Assembly: GCA_031835245.1 (NCBI GenBank)
Contig: JAVKOQ010000010.1
Span: 310,001 to 374,000 of the forward strand
DNA from: Balamuthia mandrillaris
Lineage: Eukaryota; Discosea; Longamoebia; Balamuthiidae
DNA length: 64,000 nucleotides
Direction: 5' to 3'
Positions 10,312-21,285 of the stretch are shown one piece after another (the stretch's first letter is position 1; every line of letters starts with the position of its first letter). The position numbers and the translations under genes are program-made. The notes beneath the pieces are model-generated. The model had not been told where the DNA came from. It did no database searches and saw nothing but the letters and a program-made list of their open reading frames with translations.

Positions 10312-10699
10312 GAGGTATATCCAGGAGTTCGCACTTTCATGACCAACGGCTGCGGGGATCGGTAAGCTATGCCACCGCCTGGATCGCACGCAGAGTAGGT
10401 GCGACCACATACGCCGCCTCCGGTGGTAGGCCGCTGCTCGGCTTCGCTAAAGGATCCGCAACTTGGTGGAGGACCTCCACAAGAAGCTCGTGGCTTGGTT
10501 GGTCAGGAGCTTCTACGCCATCCTTCTGCCAGAGTTCAGGAGCCAACAGATGGTGCGGCGAGGCCAGAGCACCCGGTCCTTCTCCCCCCCTCTTGCCGGT
10601 TACGTCATCCGAGCAGAATTTTGGGGTAGATCAAGGGACAGATCAGAATTTTCCGTAGCTGACCCTCAAACAATTTCACGGGTTACTTTAATTAATTAA
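10312..10699 (+). pseudogene. TnpB/Fanzor-like (IS605 OrfB-type) nuclease relic
   Basis: Frame 1 at 10312-10365 reads EVYPGVRTFMTNGCG, like the RuvC-I block DPGVRTF of TnpB/Fanzor proteins, with the catalytic Asp position now Tyr (TAT at 10318-10320). One frame over, 10358-10600 reads IGKLCHRLDRTQSR, then AARLR-stop-RIRNLVEDLHKKLVAWL, then FYAILLPEFRSQQMVRRG. This is the order of blocks between RuvC-I and RuvC-II in OrfB proteins, where forms such as RVRNLVDELHHK and LLPPFETSQMV are usual. A frameshift near 10355 and in-frame stops (about 10427 and 10448) show decay. The RuvC-II/III and zinc-finger part is missing, and no ends were found. Identification is by recalled family motifs only. Confidence 0.6.
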
Positions 10700-11018
10700 T
10701 TAATTAGTAATGCACCAATTCCCCTTTATTTCCGACTTTCGCAAAGTGGTGATAGAAGTGCTCGCAACGCAGGCCTTTACCACTTGCTTCTTCCTCTAGT
10801 GCTTGCAGTTATCTCTTTGTCGAAAGTGTAGCTACCTTTCCGTCACCATTTCGGGGCTTACCATCAGTTCAGCAAACGTGGAAGGGAGTTCCACACTTGA
10901 CCACCTGCAACACCACTCCCGCCAAGGGCAGACCCACCATGGGGGACTTCCCAAAGAGGAGTTCAAAAAGTCTGGTTGGCAAGACTTTGTTCTGCAGGTC
11001 CGCAGCAAATACCGCGTT
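10700..11018. other. Intergenic region and possible 5' exon of the downstream methyltransferase
   Basis: The frame of the methyltransferase stays open upstream from 11019 back to about 10803 without an ATG. A strong-context ATG at about 10933 is in another frame and meets a stop. A separate first exon in this stretch cannot be excluded. The palindromic (TTAA)n run at 10689-10706 is the only repeat. Confidence 0.4.
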
Positions 11019-12334
11019 ATGGCCGATGACCTTGTGCCCTGTCTACGTGGTGGTCTTGAGGAGCACATGAGCGAGTGCTGTATCAACAAGCAAGAACACA
11101 TGTTCAACTTGGTATTGGCTTTCGTTTATCCAGTTCATCTCCCCTGTCTAAAGGCTCTTCATTTACAGGTTGTAATGGACCCTCTCACAAGAAAGTATCC
11201 GGTAGAGCAGGAGCAGAAGAAAAGGTTTCTCAAGGCCTGGATAGCCTTCATAGAGGACAAAAATGCTGAAGTCTACGAGGAGCTTCTGTGGGAGTACATG
11301 CAACTTTTGACTGTGCCTTCGCAAGAGTAAGTGTAGCTCCCTATGTAAGTGATAACAACTTTTCCTCACTTTCTTGTCTCCACAATAACAGCCGCTACCA
11401 CCGCTGTTACGAACTCGGTGATTATGGTGTTGCTCCATTACGTATGGCGAAACAGAGATACGAAGACCTTGGTCTAGTCATGTGGGACGCCGCTTTTCTC
11501 CTATGTGAATTCATCATTGCTAATCCACGTACTCTTATAACCCTCCTAACCCTCGGAAGAGAGGAGATGAGAGGAGGAGAGGCAGAGGAAGGTTAGATTT
11601 TTAAGGCTTTTAACTAAAGGTATCCACATAACAGACTGTTTCGCTAATCGGACGTGCTTGGAGCTGGGTGCTGGTGTGGGACTCACTGGAGTCGCATTGG
11701 CAAGGACGAGGCCTTTACAGCTAGTTATGACTGATTACTCTTCCAAGACCTTGGAAAACCTGCACTATAACATTGGGCTAAGTAATACATGCCCCCGTGC
11801 CTCGTCTCTTTCTTTCTCTTTCTGACTGAATACCCAAAGATGACATAGCGGTTAGTCCTTTTAAAGGGTTAGCAAAGCGAAACGCTCACTGGGAGGAGCC
11901 AAATGCGCAAGTTGGTGCTTCCGTCCATATCGAAGAGTTGGAATGGAGCAAGGCTGCAGCTGACCCGTCCACTGCCAAAGCCTTTAAGGCAGACGTCATC
12001 GTGGCCTCAGATGTGGTACCTATTTCTTGCTAGGGATTGTTGTGCGAGACATATTTCGCTGACGCCTATGCCCGTACAGGTGTATTCAAAGAAGGCTATC
12101 GATAGTGTTGTGCCGTTGCTGGAGCGACTGTTGAACCCTGCTGATGGCTACAAAGCGCCCATTGCGTATGTGAGCCTGACGGTCAGAGATCGGGGCAAGC
12201 AGAGTTATTTCGAGAGAAAGCTGACAGGTGCGGGTATCACCTTCACTGACATCACCGAAAGCTCAACTTTTACACGCTTGTTTGACTATGATCGCAAGCC
12301 CCTCCATCTCTTCCTTCTTCGTAGCGGTGGTTGA
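11019..12334 (+). CDS. EEF2KMT: eEF2-lysine methyltransferase-like protein (FAM86/EFM3 family)
   Basis: Seven-beta-strand SAM-dependent methyltransferase (Methyltransf_16), in the family that trimethylates a lysine of elongation factor 2. Exons 11019-11111, 11169-11326, 11392-11528, 11635-11781, 11840-12015 and 12080-12334 join in phase to 321 aa (human about 330). Family blocks: LGLVMWDAAFLLCEFI (human GLVTWDAALYLAEW), NRTCLELGAGVGLTGVALAR (motif I, SAM-binding), LVMTDYSSKTLENLHYNI, a DVIVASDVVYSKKAI block (human DVVIAADVLYCPEAI), and AYVSLTVRDRGKQSYFE. The substrate is inferred from the family. The start is the first ATG in frame; an upstream non-ATG extension is open, so the true N-terminus is uncertain. 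It is convergent with the NTF2-like gene (82 bp). Confidence 0.85.
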
Positions 12335-12364
12335 TGCAACAATGACTACAGATTATTTATTTAC

Positions 12365-12368
<4 letters not shown>

Positions 12369-12396
<28 letters not shown>
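12369..12396. repeat. (GA)n repeat between convergent genes
   Basis: Pure GA dinucleotide run in the 82-bp gap between the methyltransferase stop and the stop of the opposing NTF2-like gene. Confidence 0.9.
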
Positions 12397-12399
<3 letters not shown>

Positions 12400-12416
12400 A
12401 GGGAGGAAACGGCAGA

Positions 12417-13288
12417 TTAACCAACAACTGGCTGTTCATGTGTAGGCTTCCTCCGCTTGGATAAATAGCCGGTGGGAGCAGCAAGCGAGCCAATAATATA
12501 GCCAGTAGCACGGCGGAAGCCATTCCTAATGGAGGTAACTGGGTTGACGTGGCCAAACAGGCGGCCTCTGGGTTGTTCCTCTTTTGGCAGAGTGCTGTGG
12601 TCCCATCTATCCTGCACCTTTATAACCATTTTGTGTTCTTCATCCACATATACATCCAGCAACGTTCGGTGGTGTACCTCCGTACGACCCACCGCAAGCA
12701 CGTATTTTGCCTGAAGAGAACACAGTGTCAGCGACTCCCGTGGGTGAAAGGTGTTCATAGCTCTCACCAAAACTGTACAATCGTTGTGAAGAGAGAGGAA
12801 GGTAGTTAGACCTGAATGTCGACCTCGATGCTGCCCAACTTGTAGTGAACACCAATGACTCTGAGCGAAGGCTGTTTGAACATGGTTGCCATTACGTTGA
12901 AGCGTCCGCGCACCTCTCTGATGCCTTCACATCGGCTGATGGGGTCTTCAAAGACTACATCAGGGCTGAAATGGGAGAGAAGACGTCTGGTGGGGTCTTC
13001 CTGCAACATGTACAGTCGCAAGAGGTCAGCCACCACCTCACGCTTCCACTCCAGGTTGGTGAAATCATCAATAAGCTCCCGCCAATGCCGCCAGTCCGCA
13101 TAATCCTCGTACTCAGGGAGCACTCCTCTCGCTGCCGAGTCTGAAGGTGGCGTGGGGGGAAGCGTTCCTCTTCTAGAAGTGGTAGTGGTAGTGGTGGTGG
13201 AAGTCGTCCTGGTGGCAGCGGCGCCACCCACCGGCACGGTGGCAGGGATAGGGGGAACGGGGGGCGCTGTGTCGTGTGTCGGTTCCAT
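12417..13288 (-). CDS. NTF2-like/SnoaL-like domain protein (DUF2358-type)
   Basis: Two exons, 13288-12812 and 12710-12417, join in phase 0 to 256 aa. The donor GTCTAA is weak but the acceptor TTCTCTTCAG is good. The N-terminal 50 residues are Pro/Thr-rich. The core has the cone-shaped NTF2-like pattern: VVADLLRLYMLQEDP, then LSHFSPDVVFEDPISRCEG, then YVLAVGRTEVHHRTLLDVYV and VIKVQDRWDHS. The FSPDVVFEDP block is typical of DUF2358/SnoaL-like proteins in plants and animals. No enzyme activity can be assigned. The first ATG is used. The C-terminus is basic (SKRRKP). Confidence 0.65.
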
Positions 13289-13607
13289 GTCCTCTATCAA
13301 TCAAGTTCTTCTTCTTCTTCTAGACAGACGTTGTCCCACCCACACCAGACTCCTTTACCTCCAACCATTCCACTCGCAAACAATCAGGCAAGTTGCCACA
13401 AGATTGCCACGGAAAAGATTCCGATTCTCCGCCTATACTACTGCTGCTGCTAATACTGATACTCATTCTAAAGACGACCACTACGGCATCCTCCCCTCCC
13501 CCTCCTACTTAGTAAAAAGTGAAGAGAAGTTGCACTTGGGTGCTACTACTATTACTACCGCCCACACTGCTGCAATAACATATTTATACCGTTGAAAGAA
13601 AGTAGGT

Positions 13608-13639
<32 letters not shown>
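13289..13639. other. Intergenic region between two minus-strand genes
   Basis: Upstream of the NTF2-like gene and downstream of PEX3. It includes a CTT run at 13307-13321 and a (GA)n run at 13612-13637 directly behind the PEX3 stop. No gene seen. Confidence 0.5.
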
Positions 13640-13866
13640 CTAGAGGCCACCTGTCTCAAAGGCAGTGAACAGCTCGAAGGAGTAATCTTCCAGGTGCTTG
13701 TGAGAAGAGATGGAATCAAGGAAAGGGTTAGGGCGAGGGTCTAGCACTGCATTCACTTGCTTGCTAATGTGTGGGAGCAACTTGGCCATTGGCAAAGCTA
13801 CTGGCCCTTCCTTAGTTGCCGGTTTTGCTGTCTCGCCTGCTAGCGCATATCCATGTCAGAAAGATG

Positions 13867-13901
<35 letters not shown>

Positions 13902-14414
13902 CTTACTCTCTGAGGGAGACGCAGGGTTGTTGAACACAGAGCTCAGTTGAGAGGACATCATGAAGAATGCGTTATTGAGGCAACGTTTCAACACTTGATT
14001 AAATTCCTCGCTGGAAAAAGTGATAACTTGCATTAGCCACAATCAACATTCCGACCATCCATAAAATAGGCAATCGCAGTATACCTTTCAATGATATCTC
14101 TAGTCTCGTTTAACAGCATCTGCAACTTTCTGTCTTTAAGTTCCAATTCTTCTTCCTCCGGAGGGAGCAAAAACGTTATTAAGATGTTGTCCATCTCATT
14201 TGAGGGTACTTCTACGCTCCTCCGTATCTCGTCGAAGATATTTAAAAGATCATCAAACGTGCATTTGTACTGAAGAGGGTAGCTAATGGATTAAAAGTCA
14301 CATAAGTGAGTAAACCCACAAAGGAAAGTTCTTGCGAGAATGCGGTGATGGGGCGGACCAGAGGGCTACAGAAGCGCCCATCCACCTCTCATCAGCGCAG
14401 TAGCAAATGTGAAA

Positions 14415-14450
<36 letters not shown>

Positions 14451-15659
14451 TTGCCTAGCCATTACTTGGGTAACCACGCGTTCCACATGATGGGATAGTT
14501 GCTTAAGACCCTGGTGCAAAACGTACTCAGCAAAAGTTAAGTATTTTCTTTGTGTATCTGCGCCTAAAACAAACTCGAGTGGTATCTTCGTGCTGGTTAG
14601 TAGCTTCAAGAAGAAAGAGAACGAGATAAAGCAGAAGGAGAAAGAATGAGTGGCATTGAGTGAGATTGAAACCTTCTTTCCAGAGAGGCTGTTCATGTCT
14701 TGTTTGATCAAACTTTCTAGATAAAGATACCTTCCCACAATATTAACTTGCACCCTCAGGAACACAACCAACAGGACCAAAGCGTATACAGAGCATGTGG
14801 TCCGTGTAAAATCTTCGATGGCAGTTATGCGGTGAAAGTGTTCAGAACAATGCAAGGAGCGAAAGAGAAAGTGAATGAAAGAGAAACGACGAAAGAGAAA
14901 GTGAAAGAGAAAGAGAGTGCTACGTACTCATAACCTTGCAGCGATCCCAAAAGGCGTATTTTTCTTCTTGTGAGGTAGTCATGCTGCTACGAAGCTGGCT
15001 GGCGTTGGGAACCTCCACCAGTTCCTTCAGGTTGTCAGCAAGAGTTGGCACCATAGACAGGATGGTTGAGTCGCAGGTCTGCTGTGTGTTGTCGAAGAAG
15101 GCTTGTAACCTGCCGTGTTGTGGTCATTACGTCAGTTCAATTCTATTTTTAAAATAAAAACAGGAGGAGGAGGAGTAGGAGGAGGAGAAGGTAACCGAAA
15201 TCTATGGAGAGAGTGGGCTTGCAATGCTTTCCACTTTTGTTGAATGGAATACATGGAGTAAATAGCAACGCCACCCACTACTGCCGTCACGAAAAGGCCC
15301 TTCTTGTGGTTGCGCACAAAGTTCCTCACTCGCCTATCTACACCGCCCAAAAAAGAGCCAACCGTGTGTTGCAATCCACTCCACAACCAACCCCCTGTGG
15401 GTCCTCCTCCCGCTACCGCGGACAGTGCCATTCCTCCTCCTCCTCCTTGCGGGCCGCCGTGCATGTGGGAGACTGGCAGGGCAAAGTGGTTTATGACAGG
15501 GAGGAGTGTGCTTGCATTTCTAACTGCAGCCCCAGTGGTCAATTCCATGGTATTCAGATGGGAGCCAAGGCCACAGCGGCAGCAGCTTACTTGTTTAACT
15601 GTTGTTGTTGCTGCTGCTGTTCTTCTTGGTTTGTCGGCCGGTAATAAACTGCCCGCCAT
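13640..15659 (-). CDS. PEX3: Peroxisomal biogenesis factor 3
   Basis: Peroxisomal membrane anchor for the PEX19 import receptor. Seven exons (15659-15196, 15109-14928, 14812-14673, 14585-14451, 14269-14085, 14010-13907, 13836-13640) keep phase throughout and give 468 aa, about 95 longer than human PEX3 because of an N-terminal extension. Family blocks: KGLFVTAVVGGVAIYSMY transmembrane anchor near residue 120; TCDSTILSMVPTL (human TCNMTVLSMLPTL); FTRTTCSVYALVLLVVFLRVQVNIVGRYLYL (only partly quoted here) near human [53 protein letters not shown]; a C-terminal PHISKQVNAVL and YSFELFTAFE. Two introns start with sense (CT)n tracts. It may start at a later Met, since the first 70 residues are low in homology. 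Confidence 0.95.
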
Positions 15660-15780
15660 TTGGGGTCAATTTTTTTTGTGTGCTGTAATCATGACGACAT
15701 GAACTTTTTTTTTTGAGGAGAGATAAAACAAAAAGCAGCAGAGCAAGCACCCTCCGCTTGGTGCCCCCTGTTTATCCTAT

Positions 15781-17020
15781 CTAAAGTAGAAGAACCAATA
15801 AAGCGGGCACAAGCACAAGGGAGAGGCACACAACGAACGGTACATATGTCTTGAGGAATCGAGGCAAGCTGCGTAGGCGAGTTGCCGTCAGTTTGGTATC
15901 ATATTGCAAGAGAAGCAAGGAGGTACAATTTGATATGAGTAAGGTTAAGAAACTAAAAGGGACCACAAGAACGTGACTACAAGGAAGAAGGGGATGGCGG
16001 GAGGAATACCTTACTGATCTACCGCTAAACATGAGAAAGATTATGAGAAAAAGAGTATTCCAGGATGTTATGTTCTTGAATTTGAGCTTGTTCAATACAT
16101 AGGCAACGTGACTATGGCAATTATTACTGCAGACAAATACGTAAGAGTGGCTCTGTCAGAACAATAAATGCATACATATCGGCTATCGTCGGACAACACA
16201 ACACAACAACACAACGTGGTGGGAGGCTACAGCCTTAACCAGAGAGCATTGGCAATGCCTACCATATGAGATTGTGCTGTAGGCCAAGTTAGAACGAAGT
16301 TAAGTAGGGAGTGGCTGTGTACTGACCATTAGCTCGTCATACTTCTCCGAGGCGTTCTCTATAGTGGCATCCCATTTCCGCATTTTAGTTCGCTTGCTGT
16401 CTATCCGGGAGAGTGCCTTCAAGTCTTTCAACTGCACTCTGTAGTACCTTTAAGGGAAGGAGTTAGAGGTTAGCCAACATGGCACCCCAAACCCCACCAC
16501 CTCCACAAAGCCAACAAACGTACTTTGTGGCACGGCCGAATATCAGGCTTTGCTCGCTTCTCTGCATGCAAACACCAACAAAAGGAAAGAGGGGATGAGT
16601 GGTAATGAAAAGGGTGGAGAGTGAAGTGGAAGGGCATGGGGTTAAACTACATTGACGTGGTAAGGCCCCGCAAAGTCATGGATGACTCCTTTGGAGGTTA
16701 CGATACCCAAGTGACCTATAAAGGGACATATCCAACTGTGCCAATCATGCAAGTTCTCCTTCGTTGAGTGGGTGGAAAAAGAAAAAAAGAACAAAAAGGG
16801 GAAAGAAGCACCTGAGAACTGGTAGTGGGCACCAAACAATGCACAGAGGAAAGTAATCTCTTTTCCGATCAATTTGAGGGAGCTTAGCGTCCAGTTCTTC
16901 GTCAGAGTCGGAAGAAGAACTCGTTGACAAAAGGGTCTTTCCTGTCAATGTCACGCCACCGGCGGTGCCGAGTGTTGCAGAAGAAACGAATCTGGGGTTT
17001 AGTTGGTTCTCCTCCATCAT
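15781..17020 (-). CDS. Uncharacterised protein with two membrane segments
   Basis: I do not recognise this gene. Visible pieces: an exon starting at 17020 (MMEENQLNPRF) with a Ser/Asp-rich run and DAKLPQIDRK; an exon near 16561-16521 (RSEQSLIFGRATK); an exon near 16448-16328 (YYRVQLKDLKALSRI ... ENASEKYDELM); an exon near 16126-16029 with NITSWNTLFLIIFLMFSG, a probable membrane helix; and a last exon ending at 15781 with LKTYVPFVVCLSLVLVPALL, a second helix at the extreme C-terminus. A basic/acidic head and two C-terminal helices suggest an endomembrane hairpin or tail-anchored protein facing the cytosol. Several donors are uncertain, especially after exon 1. It lies 120 bp downstream of the PEX3 start on the same strand. 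Confidence 0.5.
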
Positions 17021-18024
17021 CTTTGCCTTTTCTTCTTTGGCTGGTTTAGGCTAGGTTAGGGCTACCAGGCAGTTGATGTAGTAGGGTCCACGTCGGCGTT
17101 TCATCCGAAATTTCTTGACGAAGTTTCCTACAGAAATTTACCTTAAAATTTCTGACGTCATCTCAAAAGTTCCTTTTTTTGTAGATATTGACCTGAGGAA
17201 TTGCACGTGCGGTTAAAACGCTTCACTCTCCGAATTGGCAATTTCCGTCTATGACCCTTTGCTGTTGACATTTTCTTTTAAACTTGTCTGTTTCCTCCCC
17301 GAATGTTCGCCGGGTCATTCTGTTTCTCATTGGAGGTACAACTCAACCCAAACCATTTTTGGAGTTTAAGGCGAGCTCCGATCGCACCGGAATGTCCGCC
17401 ATTGGCCTGGCCAGCACTTCTGAAGTTCCACTCGCCAAGATCCTGAACAAACCTTGTCGAAGAGTTGTAGTACGCTTGTCAGGAAGCTTGACGCAGGTTG
17501 TACGCTTTGCGCTAATTTGGTGAGAGGCCCACTTGAATGAACGCCGGCAAAACCTGTCAAACGTGTTACTTGTTTTATTTTATTTTTGTTTTTTAAGTAA
17601 CGACGGAACCCTCTACCTCTGTCGGTTTAATTTGGATTGTCAAGGGAGAAAAGAGTACGCCGCTCCTTTCTTCTTTCTTCCTTCTTCTTTTTGAAGTGCT
17701 CCTTTGGCAGTTCATCACATTTTTATTCCCGTCACAGTTATTTTTTTGACAATCCTTTTTGGTTTCCAAAGGCATTAAAAAAATAAACTAACCAACAAAG
17801 CCAGTTAAACGGAGGTAAGCTTGACAAACGAGTAGAGCACCGTTTAACGCGCATCGAAGCATAGTTGTGGAATTTTGTGAGCCTCTCCACTTCGTTTATG
17901 CTCTTGTAGAATTTTTTTGTTTCTTTTATTTTTTTTTCTTTCTCTTTTTTTTTCCCACAGTTCCCGCAAACTTCCACAACACTGTGAATATTTTTTGTTT
18001 TACTGTCGTGCCACTTCCACCAAC
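17021..18024. other. Divergent intergenic region, no gene supported
   Basis: About 1 kb between the unknown membrane protein (-) and RFX (+). It contains one CCACGTCGGC at about 17087, similar to the motif arrayed at 42119, a TGACGTCA-like core at about 17153 and T-rich stretches at 17575-17600 and 17905-17955. Open frames at 17284-17523 (+) and 17366-17560 (-) have no homology that I can see. Confidence 0.45.
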
Positions 18025-19837
18025 ATGGAGACAGTAGAAGCTAAAAAACTGAGGATTGAGGGCGTCGTTGACTGGTTCGTAATTTGGTTTCCTCGCGAAG
18101 AGCAGCACTTGTGAAGTTTCCAACTGGAGGCAAAAAACAAAAAAGGCGCAACACTGACCACGCTCCTTTGTAACGGTGTTTTTCTGCAGGTTGAAGGACA
18201 ACTATGTGATCTCTCCGGGCCATGCTCCTTTACTGGAGAAGAAGGACGTCTACAATCACTACAAAAGAGCTTGCAAACAAAAGGGGATCCGCCCAACTTC
18301 CTCCGCTGCTTTTGGCCGTTTACTCCACGCTGCCTTCCCGGAGAGAGAGACTTGCAGGAAGAAGGACAAGTACCGCTTGAGGCATTTCTACTTACACTTG
18401 AAACGAAGGGATGGTGCTGAGAGTAGTCAGTACGGTTCCGACGCTCCCGAATCTCTTCGTGACATGGACCACAAAGCGCACAATGCCTACTATTGCAAAC
18501 CCCACGCTATTGAGCTACGAGGAAGAAGCTCCCCCTTTGGTTCTCCGGCAACTGCTGATTCGTCCTCGCCTTCTTCCTCGCCTTCTCCCTCTCCCGCCTC
18601 CTCCACTTCCTCCTCTCCTTCTTCCCCCTTCGCTGCAACCCCTTCTCCCTTCTGGACGGACAGCGACTCTACAGTGCCTTTCACAGATGACCACCTGTTT
18701 GGATCTTTGGCAACTTCTTCGTTGGGAATGTCAAGCACGCCATCATTCGGCTATCCTGCTGCCCACCCTACTTCGTCTGGTTGTGGCAATGACGTACCCT
18801 TTGTTCGAGTCAACTCCAGCGCCACAACTACTGCCGTTGCCTCTCTTCTTTGTCCCTCCGATCGGGACCAGAGGACCAGTGGTCTCTCGCATCCCGTCAA
18901 CCACGAGTCCGCTGAGCCAGTCGTGCCCTGGTATTTGGATAACGTCAACTTCCCGTACTCTAAATATGGTGTGTATTCTTTCTCTTTTCTTCATCCCTCG
19001 TCCTTTCTAACTTGGGTTGTGGCTCTAGGCCTGGATCCGAACCAAGTGAACTTGGCCAACATGGACATCTCTCGCGGTCCTATGCAACGCAATAGGAGAG
19101 GCAGAAGGCCCAGCAATGCCAGCACCCACCCACCCGCAAAACCGGTGGCGTCATCCGTGGACGCCCAAAAACCAGTACACCATGCGGCCACGAGCTCCTT
19201 TATACCCGTATCTCAGACTGGAGAGATGCCCTTCGCCACCAAGCATTCACGCCCACGGGAAAGTCTGCCGGACTTGACCATTGGCGAGGATTTTGATGGT
19301 TGCGAGAGTGAGGACGAAGACGCTCGCCCAAAGAAAAGAGAAAGACGTGGCACCGTTGGTGGCATGGATATGGAGATGAAGCCCTTTGAGTTTCACGGAG
19401 TCAACGAACATCAAGTGATGACAAGCCTTCAAGCACTATCACCTGTCAAGGAGGAATTCGGAGAAGAGTCCTACCAGAGGAAATTTATGGTAGAGGACTC
19501 CTGTTTGCCTCTCTTCCCTTCGATAGTGTCCTCCAACCACCACCCTTCCATGGCTTATTCTTCTTACCCTCACGCTGTGGAACATAATCCCCTTCACATG
19601 AATGTTCCGGACATGCTCTACCTTGCTCCTACTTCCTCCAATGAAACAATGGGCTGCAATCCCCTGCATTCTTCCGTATGTGAAACTGGTTGGATATGCT
19701 GTCTCGAGGGAAATTGCTCCTGCAATGGCCTTGTGGAGCACAGCGCCTCCATCTCCGCCGCAGCGTCCTCTACCACAACAACCACCACAACTAGCAGCAC
19801 TGCTCCCCCCTCGTGGATGGAAGAGCTTCTTTTGTGA
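18025..19837 (+). CDS. RFX-type winged-helix transcription factor
   Basis: DNA-binding regulator. Exon 1 is 18025-18074 and exon 2 starts at 18190, so the RFX domain lies at the very N-terminus: VVDWLKDNYVISPGH, then KKDVYNHYKRACKQKGIRP, AAFGRLLHAAFP and KYRLRHFYLHLKRR. This parallels RFX WL.DNYE, LYNHYLRHC, ASFGKLIRSVF and RGNSKYHYYGI. The rest (to residue 545) is Ser/Pro-rich and acidic with a likely nuclear signal RPKKRERR near residue 370 and a Cys-rich piece (CETGWICCLEGNCSC) near the C-terminus. No RFX dimerisation domains were recognised. A 60-nt GTGTGT..CTCTAG segment (18969-19028) looks like an intron but is a multiple of three and open, so both isoforms are possible. Confidence 0.85.
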
Positions 19838-19904
19838 GACTCAGCAAGCGGTTGGGAAGTTGGGCTCATGGGGACATTTCTTCCGGTACATATGTACATT
19901 TATC

Positions 19905-19935
<31 letters not shown>

Positions 19936-20630
19936 TGAACAGCGACACCACATCGACGCCATAACAACATTTCCATAGCGATGCCCACCCCGCATCGTAT
20001 TTGACTGGCCATAACCACACCTACTTGCCAGTCTGTCAACTGCCCTCGTACTTTCACCATGTTTATTTATTCTATTAGTTTTTTTTTTAATTTTTTGTTG
20101 GCGTTGGTCTTGGTATTGCTTGCATGCGGATTGCTGCCACCTCCGCCGCCACCAAGACCTCCGCCAGAAGGAAAAGTCAATCGCAGAAGCATTACTCTCC
20201 TCCTGTTCTTGCTCCTGCTGCCTTTTTGATTTTTTCTTTGTTTTTGTTATCACCACCAACCCTTCTTACTATCACACCATCCATTGTATTTATAAAGTCA
20301 GAATCATTTCCTTACTCCTCTTTTCTGTTTGTTGTTTCTATTTCTCTTTGATAGCCTTCGCCTTTTATGCCTTGTTCTTTGTCTTCTGGTCCTCTATCCC
20401 TGCATCCTCTCATTACTTTATTTCTCTTCATTTCTCTTTCCCTTTCCCCATGGCTCTCTTTCTCTGGTCTCTTTTCCTCGTCCACTTTTCCTTTTTCTCT
20501 CCATTCCGTTCTCTCTTACCTATTATCCTAGCTCTTTCTATGCAATCGTGTTCTCTGTCTCTCTCCACTTTCTCTGTTCTGTTTCCTCTTTCTCTGTCTT
20601 TTTCTCGTTCGCATAAGCGTTTATTTGTTA
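19838..20630. other. Convergent intergenic region, pyrimidine-rich
   Basis: Between the RFX stop and the stop of the 20631 gene. It has a CAA run (19904-19934) and, from about 20250 to 20620, a nearly continuous C/T-rich stretch with no clear repeat unit. No gene seen. Confidence 0.5.
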
Positions 20631-21285
20631 TCATCGGCGGTTGGCATCCACGTTTATAACAGTGCCTTTGCTTGAAGCGGGAGAAGAAGAGCCCGCCTTC
20701 TTGATGTGTTTTTCACGAACTCGCGCTAATACTTGGTGTATCTCCCATTGCGCCTTTTCGTACTGCTCGGTCGGTTCTTCGGACCTCAACGCTTCTCCTT
20801 CTCTGAAAATAACAAACAGCATTGGGGTAGGGTGAGCATTACACTTTCACGCATGACTTTAGGGAGAGCAGTGCAAGAATACCTTCGGGCGTACTCTTTT
20901 AGTTCCTTGGCCACGTCTTGGAAATAGGGGCCTTGGTGCACTGGTTCTCTTTGTGAGCGGGTGCGCAGCAGATGGGCTATCTCTTCGGCGGCCTGTTGCC
21001 TTTCTGCCTCCTCGCCTGTTTTTCACGTTGCAGTCAGGGCGTGAACGTTAGAGTACCACCCTTTTTTGGTGTGGGGCAAAAACCTGCTCCTGTTTGCGCT
21101 TCCGAAGGTTCATCCAACCTCTCGCCGTGTTGTGGTTTCTTCTGGTGCTGCGAGCCCGTTGCTCCAGTGCCCAAATCTCGAGCGGTGGTGCTGAAAAGGA
21201 GGCGAGGTGCCCCACTGAGCGTGCATCGAACCGAGGCTCCTGCTGCTCTGGTCGTGAAGATTCTTGTGGTGGTGACTTGCCACAT
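20631..21285 (-). CDS. Probable mitochondrial protein, unknown function
   Basis: Three exons, 21285-21084, 21015-20883 and 20802-20631, join in phase to 168 aa. The N-terminus looks like a mitochondrial presequence: no acidic residues, many Arg/Thr/Ser, and RLLFSTTARDLG as a possible cleavage region. The body is charged and helical (GEEAERQQAAEEIAHLLRTR ... YFQDVAKELKEYARR ... YEKAQWEIHQVLARVREKHI), like small mitochondrial ribosomal or assembly proteins, but I cannot name a family. The other two frames of exon 1 are also open, so the chosen frame rests on splice phase and on the presequence. Confidence 0.55.

Noticed and set aside
10933..11060. Strong-context ATG as start of the eEF2 methyltransferase
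   Set aside because: It lies in another frame, which runs into a stop without a splice that would rescue it.
17284..17523. Possible small gene upstream of RFX
   Set aside because: No ATG at the frame start, no homology and no splice partners; left as intergenic.
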